Positions 49,431 through 56,816 of a DNA stretch of 64,000 nt are shown one piece after another. Within the stretch, counting starts at the first letter, position 1. Each line of letters begins with the position of its first letter. Source of the DNA: Sphingobium sp. JS3065 (GTDB lineage Bacteria; Pseudomonadota; Alphaproteobacteria; Sphingomonadales; Sphingomonadaceae). Under the pieces are notes generated by a model that worked only from the letters and a program-made list of their open reading frames with translations, searched no databases and was not told the DNA's origin. Position numbers and translations under genes: made by a program. The stretch lies in contig NZ_CP102664.1 of assembly GCF_026427355.1 (NCBI RefSeq), forward strand, positions 2,232,001 through 2,296,000. Direction: 5' to 3'.

Positions 49431-49975
49431 CCTGGGCCGCCACCTTCGCGCTCGCCCGCCGCTTCTGGTGGGCGCCCGTCTTCATCGGCCTGGGCGTGGC
49501 CCTCGCGCTGACATCGATGAAGGTCGAGGTTCGGACCGCCGAACGGGACAAGGCCCGCACCGATTTTGCCGCCGAACAGCAGGGCCACAAGCAGACTGTG
49601 GCCAACTATCGCGCCGCGAGCGCGGAGGCGCAGCGGCAGGCCGCCGCCAACGTCCAGCGCGTGAAGGCCGAACAGGCAGCAATTACCGAAAGGACCGTGA
49701 ATGACTATCAAGATCGCCTCGCTGATGTCGGCGCTCGCTATGACCGTGTCCGCCTGCAACTCGCGGCCCGAACCGATCTCAGCAGTTCCGACCCGGCTCC
49801 AGTGTCCATCACCGCCGACGCCACCTGCCGAGCTTATGGAGGGGGAAGTTGTGACGGACTTCTTGCCAAACTCGCAATAGCGGAGCGGCAGGCGTGGAAT
49901 CTAGTCGCGCTCCGGGCATGGGTCCGGCAGCAGGAGTCGGTGAAGGTGGAGCCGGTCACCCCCGATCCCAATTAA
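49427..49975 (+). CDS. Inner-membrane spanin (Rz-like)
   Basis: 182 residues. The N-terminal membrane anchor (RFWWAPVFIGLGVALALTSM, about 12-31) is followed by a periplasmic coiled coil (RTAERDKARTDFAAEQQGHKQTVANYRAASAEAQRQAAANVQ). This is the i-spanin plan, joined by a 4-base overlap to the endolysin. With Rz1, encoded inside it, it fuses the inner and outer membranes in the final lysis step. Confidence 0.8.
   Translation: MTWAATFALARRFWWAPVFIGLGVALALTSMKVEVRTAERDKARTDFAAEQQGHKQTVANYRAASAEAQRQAAANVQRVKAEQAAITERTVNDYQDRLADVGARYDRVRLQLAARTDLSSSDPAPVSITADATCRAYGGGSCDGLLAKLAIAERQAWNLVALRAWVRQQESVKVEPVTPDPN
49701..49880 (+). CDS. Outer-membrane lipoprotein spanin (Rz1-like), nested
   Basis: 59 residues in a different frame inside the Rz gene: MTIKIASLMSALAMTVSACNSRPEPISAV. 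The signal peptide ends with lipobox TVSAC, and the mature part is short and Pro-rich (PTRLQCPSPPTPPAELMEG). AAGGA is 7 bases before the ATG. A nested lipoprotein in Rz after an endolysin is the classical Rz/Rz1 arrangement. Confidence 0.85.
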   Translation: MTIKIASLMSALAMTVSACNSRPEPISAVPTRLQCPSPPTPPAELMEGEVVTDFLPNSQ

Positions 49976-50216
49976 CCTTCATGTCCGCCAATTTATCGGC
50001 CTGGAAATAGTAGCTCGCCTCTATAAGCGCGTCGACCATGTCCTGGACCTCTTGCGGGTGCATGGGGTCGCCGCGCTCGATCTGTAGCGTCATCGCATAA
50101 TATTCCCGCAGGATTTCGCTGGTGTCAGTTGGCGGACACCGATCGACGATTAAATTCGCTTCCCGATTGGTTTCCGTCCGCGTCGGGAAGCGAGAGATTG
50201 TCGGGTTCCGCTTCAT
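49956..50216 (-). CDS. Hypothetical protein (86 aa)
   Basis: Faces left after the lysis genes and overlaps the Rz gene end by 20 bases (convergent). ILREYYAMTLQIERGDPMHPQEVQDMVDALIEASYYFQADKLADMKVNWD is helical and acidic. Not recognised. The opposite orientation suggests expression apart from the late genes. Confidence 0.5.
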   Translation of the reverse strand: MKRNPTISRFPTRTETNREANLIVDRCPPTDTSEILREYYAMTLQIERGDPMHPQEVQDMVDALIEASYYFQADKLADMKVNWDRG

Positions 50217-50222
50217 TTCAAT

Positions 50223-50363
50223 CTATGCGTCGACAATGGCGTCATCTGCATTTCCGTCGTCACGGCGTCCCTCGCGAATGTCCTGCAAGAACCGCCGGTT
50301 TTCATGGCCGCGCTTCTCCAGCGCATCCGCGACGGCTCCGCGAATGTCGTCAATTCGTTCCAT
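50223..50363 (-). CDS. Small acidic/basic protein (46 aa)
   Basis: MERIDDIRGAVADALEKRGHENRRFLQDIREGRRDDGNADDAIVDA from ATG 50363 with GGAG 7 bases upstream. A natural helical composition makes it likelier than the overlapping frame 50213-50398. It lies just before and opposite the SRAP gene, with the preceding small gene on the same strand. Confidence 0.45.
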   Translation of the reverse strand: MERIDDIRGAVADALEKRGHENRRFLQDIREGRRDDGNADDAIVDA

Positions 50364-50454
50364 TTCTCATCTCCGACATGAGTACATATGAAGAACATAA
50401 TTCGAGTCGGTCAAGCGGATTGACTCTCGGTCTGGCGCGTCTCAGGCTAACCAT

Positions 50455-51108
50455 ATGTGCAATCGGGCAGAACGCGGCGATACGCAGAAGGTGCTGAACC
50501 TGTTCGGCGCCCGGCGCGGCGCACGGTTCAACGAAGGCCCGCTGGAGACGCATCCGGCCCAGCCCGGCACGGTCGTGCGGCTTGAGGATGGAGAGCGGGT
50601 TCTTGAGCAAATGACCTGGGGCTTTCCGCTGGTTCAGAAAAGCAAACGAACCGGACAGGCGTTGAAGCCGAAGCCGGTCAACAATGCCAGGTTCGACAAA
50701 CTGGGCAGCTATTGGAAGCGATGGGCAACCAATCCGCGCAACCGATGCCTGATCCCGACCGCGAGATATGCCGAAGCCGTGGGCGAAACGGGTCGGATGA
50801 CCGAGACGTGGCTTTCCGTGAAGGACCAGCCGATCTTCGCGTGGGCCGGACTATGGGACAACAGTGCGGAGTGGGAAGGGGTCTATACCGGCGTCATGAC
50901 CGGAAACGCGCCGGAACTGATAGACATCCATGATCGCTCCCCGGTCATTCTTGACCCGAAGGATTGGGATACTTGGCTCCATGCGCCGCTGGACGATCTA
51001 TATCAGTTTGACCGGCCCTATCCGGCAGATCGCATGATCGTGCAGCATACTGACGCGCCATGGTATCGGAAAAAGGGGAGCGGGCCTTCGGGATCGATGC
51101 TGCTCTAG
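50455..51108 (+). CDS. SOS response-associated peptidase (SRAP, HMCES/YedK-like)
   Basis: 217 residues beginning MCN, so Cys2 becomes the N-terminal nucleophile that forms a thiazolidine link with abasic sites in single-stranded DNA. Other SRAP motifs: VNNARFDKL (about 74-82, Asn), CLIPTARYAEA (Glu about 110), and DIHDRSPVIL (His about 160). It protects abasic DNA or acts in alternative defence roles. Expressed from a separate position near attR, it is a plausible lysogen gene. Confidence 0.85.
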   Translation: MCNRAERGDTQKVLNLFGARRGARFNEGPLETHPAQPGTVVRLEDGERVLEQMTWGFPLVQKSKRTGQALKPKPVNNARFDKLGSYWKRWATNPRNRCLIPTARYAEAVGETGRMTETWLSVKDQPIFAWAGLWDNSAEWEGVYTGVMTGNAPELIDIHDRSPVILDPKDWDTWLHAPLDDLYQFDRPYPADRMIVQHTDAPWYRKKGSGPSGSMLL

Positions 51109-51290
51109 CAACCGGCCTGACGCTCAGGGTTCATCACCTCGGCCACGGCGTCATAGCTTTCCATCAGTTCGATATGGCGACCATCGGCAAATACGATCAG
51201 AGTACCGTCATCGGATGGCTGGAAATAGTCGATCTGCTCCAGATTGACGGAAACAGGATTTCCGTCGTTCAGCGTGAACTCAGCGATCAT
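51105..51290 (-). CDS. Small FlbD-like hypothetical protein (61 aa)
   Basis: MIAEFTLNDGNPVSVNLEQIDYFQPSDDGTLIVFADGRHIELMESYDAVAEVM. ATG 51290 lies 8 bases after a GGAGG, better than the upstream ATG at 51305. The ILE-FQP-DG-HIEVxESYDxV pattern resembles FlbD-like small beta proteins, which occur in phages too. Convergent with SRAP (4-base overlap). Confidence 0.55.
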   Translation of the reverse strand: MIAEFTLNDGNPVSVNLEQIDYFQPSDDGTLIVFADGRHIELMESYDAVAEVMNPERQAGC

Positions 51291-51423
51291 CACAGCGGCC
51301 TCCATGTCGATATATCGCTTCACCGTCGGAACGGTTCCGCGATCCGTCTCTAAGCATATGGTCAAGCGTTGATCGCTGACCACACGCCATGCCGATTGCC
51401 AGCAGCGACAGTCCGGCCAGCAC
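51280..51423 (-). CDS. Possible small lipoprotein-like gene (47 aa)
   Basis: GTG 51423 opens MLAGLSLLAIGMACGQRSTLDHM..., a hydrophobic segment ending in a Cys, which could be a short signal peptide with a lipobox. It overlaps the following gene by 11 bases in another frame. The N-terminus is too short for a normal signal peptide and there is no strong ribosome-binding site. Confidence 0.25.
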   Translation of the reverse strand: MLAGLSLLAIGMACGQRSTLDHMLRDGSRNRSDGEAIYRHGGRCDDR

Positions 51424-51607
51424 CGCGAGCGCCTATCACCACCAAAAAGCCCCACCATCCACGCGAGACGGCGGGGCAAGTTTGGGTCGCACACAGGACT
51501 AAGCCTGCGGAGCTACAATGCTGGTAAGCGGTTTAAGTGGCGGGGATATTATGGGTTATGTCGGAGTGCATAGAGCATGAAAAACCCCGACTCCAGCGTG
51601 GGGCCGA

Positions 51608-51847
51608 TCACTTCCCTTTCTCATCCGTGGCGAGGACGCGCGGACGGCGTGTTCGAGTGGAGGCAATTTCCCTCTCCTCAATCTTGAGCATCGGATCGCC
51701 AAAGAAAGTGGCGCGCCGCGGGCCGTTTGGATCATCATATTCCGACCGGCTGCCAAAGCCAGCCTTGGCCGCTGCGTCCTGCGCCGCCTCTTTTGTCGGC
51801 AGCCAGCGCCCCTTGCGCGTCGGCATGACATAGCGATAGCGCGTCAT
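51608..51847 (-). CDS. Hypothetical protein downstream of integrase (79 aa)
   Basis: MTRYRYVMPTRKGRWLPTKEAAQDAAAKAGFGSRSEYDDPNGPRRATFFGDPMLKIEERE: basic, overlapping the integrase stop by 4 bases (ATGA) so co-translated with it. Not recognised. It could assist integrase or simply share its transcript. A weak hairpin with TTTTT follows near 51581-51606. Confidence 0.55.
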   Translation of the reverse strand: MTRYRYVMPTRKGRWLPTKEAAQDAAAKAGFGSRSEYDDPNGPRRATFFGDPMLKIEEREIASTRTRRPRVLATDEKGK

Positions 51848-53151
51848 GCGGCGACTCGGAACAGCAAATCCTTCGCCCGCATAGCATCCTCCAACAGCAT
51901 CTCTGCCCAGATCTGCGCCAGCTCGCGCCGCCGTTCCATATGGGCCGCGCGGTTATAGGCTCCTTCGACCTTATCGACGGCGACGTGGCCGAGCATCAGG
52001 TCAATCACCTCGCGATCATCCGGCCGGCCGTGCTCCCGCCGCCATTCGTTCATGATGGTGGAAAAAGACGAGCGGTAGCCGTGCGGACAATGACGCCGAT
52101 GATATTTTCCACCGTTCGCCCTGATGATCAGCGCTCTCACGGCATTCTCCGACATCGGAAGCGTGCCGCGCCATGCATTCGGGAAGATATATTCCCTCGA
52201 ACCGGTCAGAGGCCTTATGGCCTCCAGCACTTCGACGGCCTGCCGGGACAGCGGAACGAGATGCTCATAAGCTTCTTCATCCTTCAGGCGCAGCGCCAGC
52301 TTCATCGCCGATGGCGGGATGCGCCATAGCGGCTGCGAGCCGTCGAGCCCCTCCATCTGCGACCATTTCGCCCCGCGCTGCACGGCGGACCGTACCGACG
52401 TCAGCGCAAGGAAGCGGTTCGCCAGCTTCGTGATGGGCTGAGCCTCTTCATTGTCGACGTCCCAGATCAGCCCCTTCACCTCGGACAACGTTGTCAGAGC
52501 AGGCTGTTTCGCCGCTTTCGGCTTAGGCTTCAGCAGCGTCTTGATCACCGAAGCGGGGTCGCCGGTCCGCATCCCGTTCGCCGCGGCATAGGCGAAGACC
52601 TCCGAGGCGCGCTGTCGGATGCGGTGGGCGGTCTCAATCGCACCTCTCCGCTCGACCTTGCGCAGCGCGTCGAGCAGCAGCGCTTCGGTCACGTCACGAA
52701 TCGGCAGGCGCCCGATCTCGGGAAACAGATCATCCTCCAGGCTGTCGATGACGTTCCGGGCGTGGTGCTTGCTCCAGCGCGGGATATGGAGGGTATGCCA
52801 TGCCCGGGCGACGGCTTCGAAGCTGTTCTCTGCGTCAGTGCGGGCGGTGACGGCTGCCTGCTTCTTCTCAAGCGCGGGATCGCGGCCGGCGCGGATCGCT
52901 TTGCGCGCCTCGTCTCGCGCGTCGCGGGCCTCCACCAGCGACACCTCAGGATAGCTGCCGAGCGTCAGCAGCTTCTCCTTCCCGGCCATAGTGCGATATT
53001 TCAGCCGCCACGAGCGATAGCCGTTCGTCGTGACATAGAGGAACAGGCCCTGAGAATCGCTCAGCTTGTAGGGCTTCTCGGCGCCCTTCGCCTTCCGGCA
53101 CCGGACGTCCGTCAGCACCCGGCGTTCTCCTGTCTGGGGGTATTTCGCCAC
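51844..53151 (-). CDS. int: Tyrosine integrase, P4/DUF4102 type
   Basis: 435 residues. N-terminal DUF4102 arm-binding domain (about 1-95, LTDVRCRKAKGAEKPYKLSDSQGLFLYV), SAM-like core-binding domain (about 108-200), and catalytic domain (about 220-410) with Arg254 (LTSVRSAVQRG), HRRHCPHGYR (His357, Arg360), LGH (His389) and Tyr399 (EGAYNRAAH). The LTSVRSAVQRG box departs from the usual GxRxxEL. It faces left beside attR, and arm-site repeats overlap its start, suggesting autoregulation. Confidence 0.88.
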   Translation of the reverse strand: MAKYPQTGERRVLTDVRCRKAKGAEKPYKLSDSQGLFLYVTTNGYRSWRLKYRTMAGKEKLLTLGSYPEVSLVEARDARDEARKAIRAGRDPALEKKQAAVTARTDAENSFEAVARAWHTLHIPRWSKHHARNVIDSLEDDLFPEIGRLPIRDVTEALLLDALRKVERRGAIETAHRIRQRASEVFAYAAANGMRTGDPASVIKTLLKPKPKAAKQPALTTLSEVKGLIWDVDNEEAQPITKLANRFLALTSVRSAVQRGAKWSQMEGLDGSQPLWRIPPSAMKLALRLKDEEAYEHLVPLSRQAVEVLEAIRPLTGSREYIFPNAWRGTLPMSENAVRALIIRANGGKYHRRHCPHGYRSSFSTIMNEWRREHGRPDDREVIDLMLGHVAVDKVEGAYNRAAHMERRRELAQIWAEMLLEDAMRAKDLLFRVAA

Positions 53152-53183
53152 CGGAGATCTGAAGATACCCCCACGGATACCCC
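53136..53183. other. Putative integrase arm-type sites, right end
   Basis: GATACCCCCACGGATACCCC at 53164-53183 repeats the left-end doublet. An inverted copy, GGGGGTAT, lies at 53136-53143 within the first integrase codons. Three units around the integrase start would let integrase repress itself. Confidence 0.5.
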
Positions 53184-53239
53184 AAAATCCGCCCTACTGA
53201 CCGTAAACAAAGAGAGAACGTCCGAGACAGCCCACATAT

Positions 53240-53264
53240 GAAAAACCCCGCTAAGTGCGGGGTT
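53240..53264 (-). terminator. Intrinsic terminator downstream of tRNA-Tyr, phage side
   Basis: Read on the minus strand, AACCCCGC and GCGGGGTT pair across a 5-base loop and run into TTTTT. It lies 37 bases after the tRNA-Tyr 3' end, inside the prophage, so the phage provides the tRNA transcript with a terminator after integration. Confidence 0.65.
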
Positions 53265-53299
53265 CTTATAGACGTTCTTGGGCTGTTCTGGAAGAACAA

Positions 53300-53314
53300 A
53301 TGGTGGACAGGGCT
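53300..53314. repeat. attR core (15-bp direct repeat)
   Basis: ATGGTGGACAGGGCT, identical to 7833-7847. It contains the complement of the tRNA-Tyr CCA end, discriminator, acceptor stem and start of the T arm. Confidence 0.85.
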
Positions 53315-53387
53315 GGATTCGAACCAGCGTACGGGAAACCCGGGCAGATTTACAGTCTGCTGCCTTTAACCACTCGGCCACCTGTCC
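53301..53387 (-). tRNA. tRNA-Tyr (GTA)
   Basis: 87 bases with acceptor stem GGACAGG/CCTGTCC, encoded CCA, long variable arm (class II) and anticodon GTA read on the minus strand. The gene is intact although the prophage recombined into its 3' end. Confidence 0.93.
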
Positions 53388-53488
53388 AGTCGCCTAACCG
53401 TTTCGGGGAAGCCCCGATCGGCTGGAGGGCGACCCAATGGCGAAAGGAGACTTGCCTGTCAATGGTGCAATGTGAAAAGAGCCTGTCC

Positions 53489-54229
53489 ATGAAAAGAGGA
53501 AATCGCACCGGAAAGGCCAAAGGCACTTTCCCCCGCTTCTATGGACGGCATGCCGTCATCGCCGCGCTCGCCAATCCGGACCGGATCGTGCGCAAGATAT
53601 GGGGGACGCGGGACGCGCTGAACGCGCTCGACCTGCCGCCGGTCCTGCCCATCGTCTATGCCGACGTGGCCGATCTGGGCCGCATGGTGCCGTCGGACGC
53701 GCCGCACCAGGGCATCGTGGCGGAGGTGGAGCCGCTGGACGATGTCTGGCTGGGCGACGCGCTGGAGGCCGGGCGGGACGATAACCGTCCGGTGCTGGTG
53801 CTGGACCAGGTGACGGACCCGCATAATGTCGGCGCGATCCTGCGGTCGGCGGCGGCGTTCGACGCGCTGTGCATCGTGACGCAGGACCGGCATGCGCCGC
53901 CCGAATCGGGGGTGCTGGCGCGGGCGGCTTCGGGCGCTCTGGAAATCATGCCGTGGGTGCGGGTGGTGAACCTGGCCCGCGCACTGGATGAAATTGCCGA
54001 AGCGGGTTATTGGCGCATCGGGCTGGATGGCGAGGCCGATACGACATTGAGCGAAGCCATCGGCACGTCGCGGGTCGCGCTGGTGCTGGGGGCCGAGGGC
54101 GAAGGGCTGCGCCATAACAGCATGGCGCATTGCGACATTTTGGCTAAACTGCCGATCAGTCCGCGCATGGAAAGCCTGAACGTGTCCAATGCCGCGGCCA
54201 TCGCCCTTTACGCGGCTGCCAGCCGGTAG
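53489..54229 (+). CDS. rlmB: 23S rRNA methyltransferase RlmB-like (SpoU family)
   Basis: 246 residues from ATG 53489 (ATG 53462 would add 9). PRFYGRHAVIAALANPDRIVRKIWG is the SpoU substrate-binding domain. The SPOUT catalytic domain holds LDQVTDPHNVGAILRSAAAF (motif 1), LVLGAEGEGLRHN (motif 2) and ISPRMESLNVSNAAAIALYAA (motif 3, knot). It methylates ribose of G2251-type positions in 23S rRNA using AdoMet. Reading further upstream would run through tRNA-Tyr, so a longer start was rejected. Confidence 0.85.
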   Translation: MKRGNRTGKAKGTFPRFYGRHAVIAALANPDRIVRKIWGTRDALNALDLPPVLPIVYADVADLGRMVPSDAPHQGIVAEVEPLDDVWLGDALEAGRDDNRPVLVLDQVTDPHNVGAILRSAAAFDALCIVTQDRHAPPESGVLARAASGALEIMPWVRVVNLARALDEIAEAGYWRIGLDGEADTTLSEAIGTSRVALVLGAEGEGLRHNSMAHCDILAKLPISPRMESLNVSNAAAIALYAAASR

Positions 54230-54255
54230 GGGCACGAACCACAGGGGGGTCGCTC

Positions 54256-55014
54256 ATGATCGCTTTTCTGCGCGCCGCCGGTGTTCTGGCGGCCAGTCTG
54301 CTGCTCTCGGCCTGTCTGGTGACGCCGGGCAAGTTCCAGTCGACGCTGGATATCCGCGCCGACCGGAGCTTCAGCTTCACCTATAAGGGCGAGATATTGG
54401 CGACGGACATGGGCAAGGGTTTCGGTTCGACGCCCTCAGGCGACGGTCCGATCGACGGCGTCACGCCCAAGGACCAGCAGAGCAGCTTGCGCACCGCGCT
54501 CCAGTCCAGGGAGCAGGGGGCCAAGGAGCAGGAAGAAGGCTTCGACGTCAAGGACAACAAGAACGACGCGCAGCAGATGCAGGGAATCGCGGCGGCGCTT
54601 TCGAAGGAAAAGGGGTTTCGCGCCGCCCGCTACATGGGCAATCACCGGTTCGAGATCGACTATGCGATCAGCGGCAGGCTGACCCACGCCTTTCTCTTTC
54701 CCTTCAACAGCGATGCGCAGATCGTGTTGCCCTTCGTCGCGGTGGAACTGCGCGGGGAGGATCGGGTGCGGGTGAAGGCGCCGGGCTATTCCAACGGCTA
54801 TGACAAGAGCCAGAACCCGATGGGCGGCAGCGGTGCGGGCGACGATGCGGCCAAGGCGCTGGACGGCACCTTCACCCTCACCACCAATGCGGAGATCGTC
54901 AGCCAGAATCAGGAAGACGGCGCGCAGGGCACGCCGCAGGGCAAGCGAATCGTCTGGAAAGTGACGCCGCTGACCAGCGAAGCGCCCGCCGCCACGCTGC
55001 GGGTCGAGCCGTAG
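54256..55014 (+). CDS. Lipoprotein of unknown function (252 aa)
   Basis: The signal peptide MIAFLRAAGVLAASLLLSAC ends with a clear lipobox (LLSAC), so Cys20 should be lipidated. The mature part is mostly beta with KFQSTLDIRADRSFSFTYKGEILATDMGK and later ISGRLTHAFLFPFNSDAQIVLPFVAVELRGEDRVRVKAPGY. The family is not recognised. Such proteins appear next to rlmB in sphingomonads. Confidence 0.65.
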   Translation: MIAFLRAAGVLAASLLLSACLVTPGKFQSTLDIRADRSFSFTYKGEILATDMGKGFGSTPSGDGPIDGVTPKDQQSSLRTALQSREQGAKEQEEGFDVKDNKNDAQQMQGIAAALSKEKGFRAARYMGNHRFEIDYAISGRLTHAFLFPFNSDAQIVLPFVAVELRGEDRVRVKAPGYSNGYDKSQNPMGGSGAGDDAAKALDGTFTLTTNAEIVSQNQEDGAQGTPQGKRIVWKVTPLTSEAPAATLRVEP

Positions 55015-55066
55015 ACGGGAGGGTGCGGACCGAAGGCCCGCTCCCCCCCTCATCCAACAGCCGAAC

Positions 55067-55384
55067 TCAGTCTTCCGGGGCGATGGTGACGCGCAGGCCG
55101 TCCAGCGAATCGCTGAAGGTCAGTTGGCAGGACAGGCGGCTGGTTTCGTTGCGATGGTCGGAACTGTCGAGCAGGTCGTTCTCATCCTCGCTGGCCGCGG
55201 GCAGGCTTTCGGCGAAGGCCGGGTCGACAAAGACATGGCAGGTCGCGCAGGAGCAGCAGCCGCCGCACAGGGCCAGCAGTTCATCAAAACCATTGTCGCG
55301 GATGATCTCCATCACGGAAAGGCCGCTCTGCGCCTCTACCGCCTGCTCTTCACCCGAACGGTTGACCACAATCAGTTTCGCCAT
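55067..55384 (-). CDS. 2Fe-2S ferredoxin, adrenodoxin type
   Basis: 105 residues. [15 protein letters not shown] (about 40-54) plus Cys86 in SRLSCQLTF gives the C-x5-C-x2-C-x(n)-C ligands of vertebrate/adrenodoxin-type ferredoxins, often partners of bacterial cytochrome P450s and oxygenases. ATG 55384 is chosen; a frame extending to 56119 runs antisense through the AlkA gene. The double Cys (GCCSC) is normal for this subgroup. Confidence 0.85.
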   Translation of the reverse strand: MAKLIVVNRSGEEQAVEAQSGLSVMEIIRDNGFDELLALCGGCCSCATCHVFVDPAFAESLPAASEDENDLLDSSDHRNETSRLSCQLTFSDSLDGLRVTIAPED

Positions 55385-55462
55385 GTACCCCGGTTCCTCA
55401 AATTTTTTCCCGCCGCTCATGTCGGACAGACAGCGGGAAATCAAGGGCTGGACGACGATTAA

Positions 55463-56080
55463 ATGGTAACCACGGCAGATCGGCTGCGAGAAAGTCTGGA
55501 TGCGATCGCCGCGCTGGAGCCTGCTTTCGGCGCGGCGATCGGCCGGGTCGGCTATCCCACGCCCCGTATCCGCGAGCCGGGTTATGAAACCCTGCTGCGC
55601 ACCATCGTCGGTCAGCAGGTGAGCGTCGCGGCGGCGGCGGCCGTCTGGCGCAGGCTGGAGGAGGAACTGGGCGCGGGCTGCGCGCCCGACTCCCTGCTCG
55701 CCCGCGACTTCGACGCCCTGCGCGCCTGCGGCCTGTCGCGGCAGAAACAGGGCTATGCCCGCAGCCTGGCCGAAATGGTGGTGAGCGGCGGGATCGACCT
55801 GCACGACCTGCCCGCCGACGATGAGGAAGCCATCGCCCAACTGGTGCGGATCAAGGGGATCGGGCGCTGGTCGGCGGAAATATATCTGCTGTTCGCGGAA
55901 GGCCGTCCGGACATCTGGCCCGCGGGCGACCTGGCCGTCCAGATCGAGGTCGGGCGCATATTGGCCCTGCCCGAACGGCCCAGCGAGAAGCGGACGCGCG
56001 AACTGGCGGAAAGCTGGCGGCCCCATCGCAGCGCGGCGGCGATCATGGCCTGGCACCATTATAATACGGAGGTTTTTTAA
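55463..56080 (+). CDS. DNA-3-methyladenine glycosylase, AlkA-like
   Basis: 205 residues. The HhH-GPD core: [19 protein letters not shown] (about 44-62), hairpin [18 protein letters not shown] (about 127-144) and PAGDLAVQ with catalytic Asp156. Shorter than E. coli AlkA (no N-terminal TBP-like domain), like MAG/AlkA2-type enzymes. It removes alkylated purines as the first step of base-excision repair. The next gene starts at the following base. Confidence 0.8.
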   Translation: MVTTADRLRESLDAIAALEPAFGAAIGRVGYPTPRIREPGYETLLRTIVGQQVSVAAAAAVWRRLEEELGAGCAPDSLLARDFDALRACGLSRQKQGYARSLAEMVVSGGIDLHDLPADDEEAIAQLVRIKGIGRWSAEIYLLFAEGRPDIWPAGDLAVQIEVGRILALPERPSEKRTRELAESWRPHRSAAAIMAWHHYNTEVF

Positions 56081-56308
56081 GTGGCCCTGCCCCATGCCCG
56101 CTATATCGTCCTGGAACATGAGGGCGTTTGGAAGATCAATCTCGACAACCGCTATTATGGTCCGTTCGCGACACGGGAAGCCGCCGTGGAAAGCGCCACG
56201 GCCACGGCGCGGCAGGCGGGAGAGGCCGGCTATCCGGCGTCCGTGCTGCTGATGCGGGGCGCCGATTTCGAAACGCTCTGGACCAGCGTGCCGGAAAATA
56301 GCGGCTAG
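56081..56308 (+). CDS. DUF2188-like hypothetical protein (75 aa)
   Basis: GTG start with GGAGG 7 bases upstream, overlapping the AlkA gene end. [38 protein letters not shown] is like DUF2188 domains (WxVxxxGxxxGxFxTxxEAxxxAxxxAR). Probably cotranscribed with AlkA. The role is unknown. Confidence 0.6.
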   Translation: MALPHARYIVLEHEGVWKINLDNRYYGPFATREAAVESATATARQAGEAGYPASVLLMRGADFETLWTSVPENSG

Positions 56309-56378
56309 ATTTTTTCACGCCCATGGGAACCGGACAGCCCCTTATGCATTTATCGGCTCCAGTTACGTAGGCTTCCGG

Positions 56379-56816
56379 ATGAGCAAAAAGGTTCTGATCG
56401 TAGAGGACGAGATTTTCGTCGCACTGGAAATCGAGCATATCGTGGAGGACGCCGGATTCACCGTCGGCGCCATCGCGGCCGATCGTCAGGCCGCGCTGGA
56501 TGCCGCCGACGATTGCGACATCGCGCTGGTCGACCTCAATTTGCGCGATGGGCCGACCGGGCCTGGCATCGGCGTCGAACTGGCCAGCCAATATGGCATC
56601 CGCGTCATCTATGTCACCGCCAATCCCGCGCAGATCGGCGCGGCGTCCGCGGCGGCGCTGGGCGTCATCACCAAACCGTTTCGCGCGCGCAGCATAGCTG
56701 AAACGCTGCGGCTGGCGGCGGCCGAACGGCCGGAACTGGAAGCGGCGGACATTGCGGGCTTCACGCCCTTCCCACCGGTGTCCGGCTCATGGAGCGCGAT
56801 GGAATCCAGAGGCTGA
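56379..56816 (+). CDS. Response regulator, single receiver domain
   Basis: 145 residues. VLIVEDEIFVALEIEHIVEDAG has acidic Glu9 and Asp10, phosphoacceptor Asp49 lies in DIALVDLNLRDG, the switch Thr is in YVTAN, and Lys is in ITKPF. No output domain, so it works by protein contact, as CheY-like or HWE-kinase partner regulators do. The last 56 bases overlap the convergent kinase gene. Confidence 0.85.
   Translation: MSKKVLIVEDEIFVALEIEHIVEDAGFTVGAIAADRQAALDAADDCDIALVDLNLRDGPTGPGIGVELASQYGIRVIYVTANPAQIGAASAAALGVITKPFRARSIAETLRLAAAERPELEAADIAGFTPFPPVSGSWSAMESRG

Larger units (their letters stand above)
7833..53314. mobile_element. Complete siphovirus prophage integrated in tRNA-Tyr
   Basis: An element of about 45.5 kb bounded by the 15-bp direct repeat ATGGTGGACAGGGCT at 7833-7847 and 53300-53314. 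The right copy is the acceptor/T-arm end of tRNA-Tyr, so the tRNA stays intact. The element contains, in order, an AlpA-like excisionase, a leftward early operon, CI repressor and operators, a rightward early/replication operon, a tRNA, HNH and terminases, an HK97-type head, a lambda-like tail, lysis genes, SRAP and a tyrosine integrase. Every module needed for a temperate phage is recognisable and no obvious disrupted core gene was seen, so it may be inducible. Confidence 0.93.

Noticed and set aside
50213-50398. 61-codon minus-strand frame over the 46-aa gene
   Set aside because: Sequence looks like a frame shadow (MKTGGSCRTFARDAVTTEMQ), whereas the overlapping 46-aa frame has a balanced helical composition and better ribosome-binding site.
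50380-50454. LexA box before the SRAP gene
   Set aside because: No GTTC-N7-GTTC or CTGT-N8-ACAG pair could be found; GAACATAATTC is too short to count.
53255-53488. Longer start for the rlmB gene
   Set aside because: The added region crosses attR and the whole of tRNA-Tyr.
55385-56119. Extended 350-codon frame for the ferredoxin
   Set aside because: The N-terminal part is antisense to the AlkA-like gene; ferredoxin homology begins at 55384.
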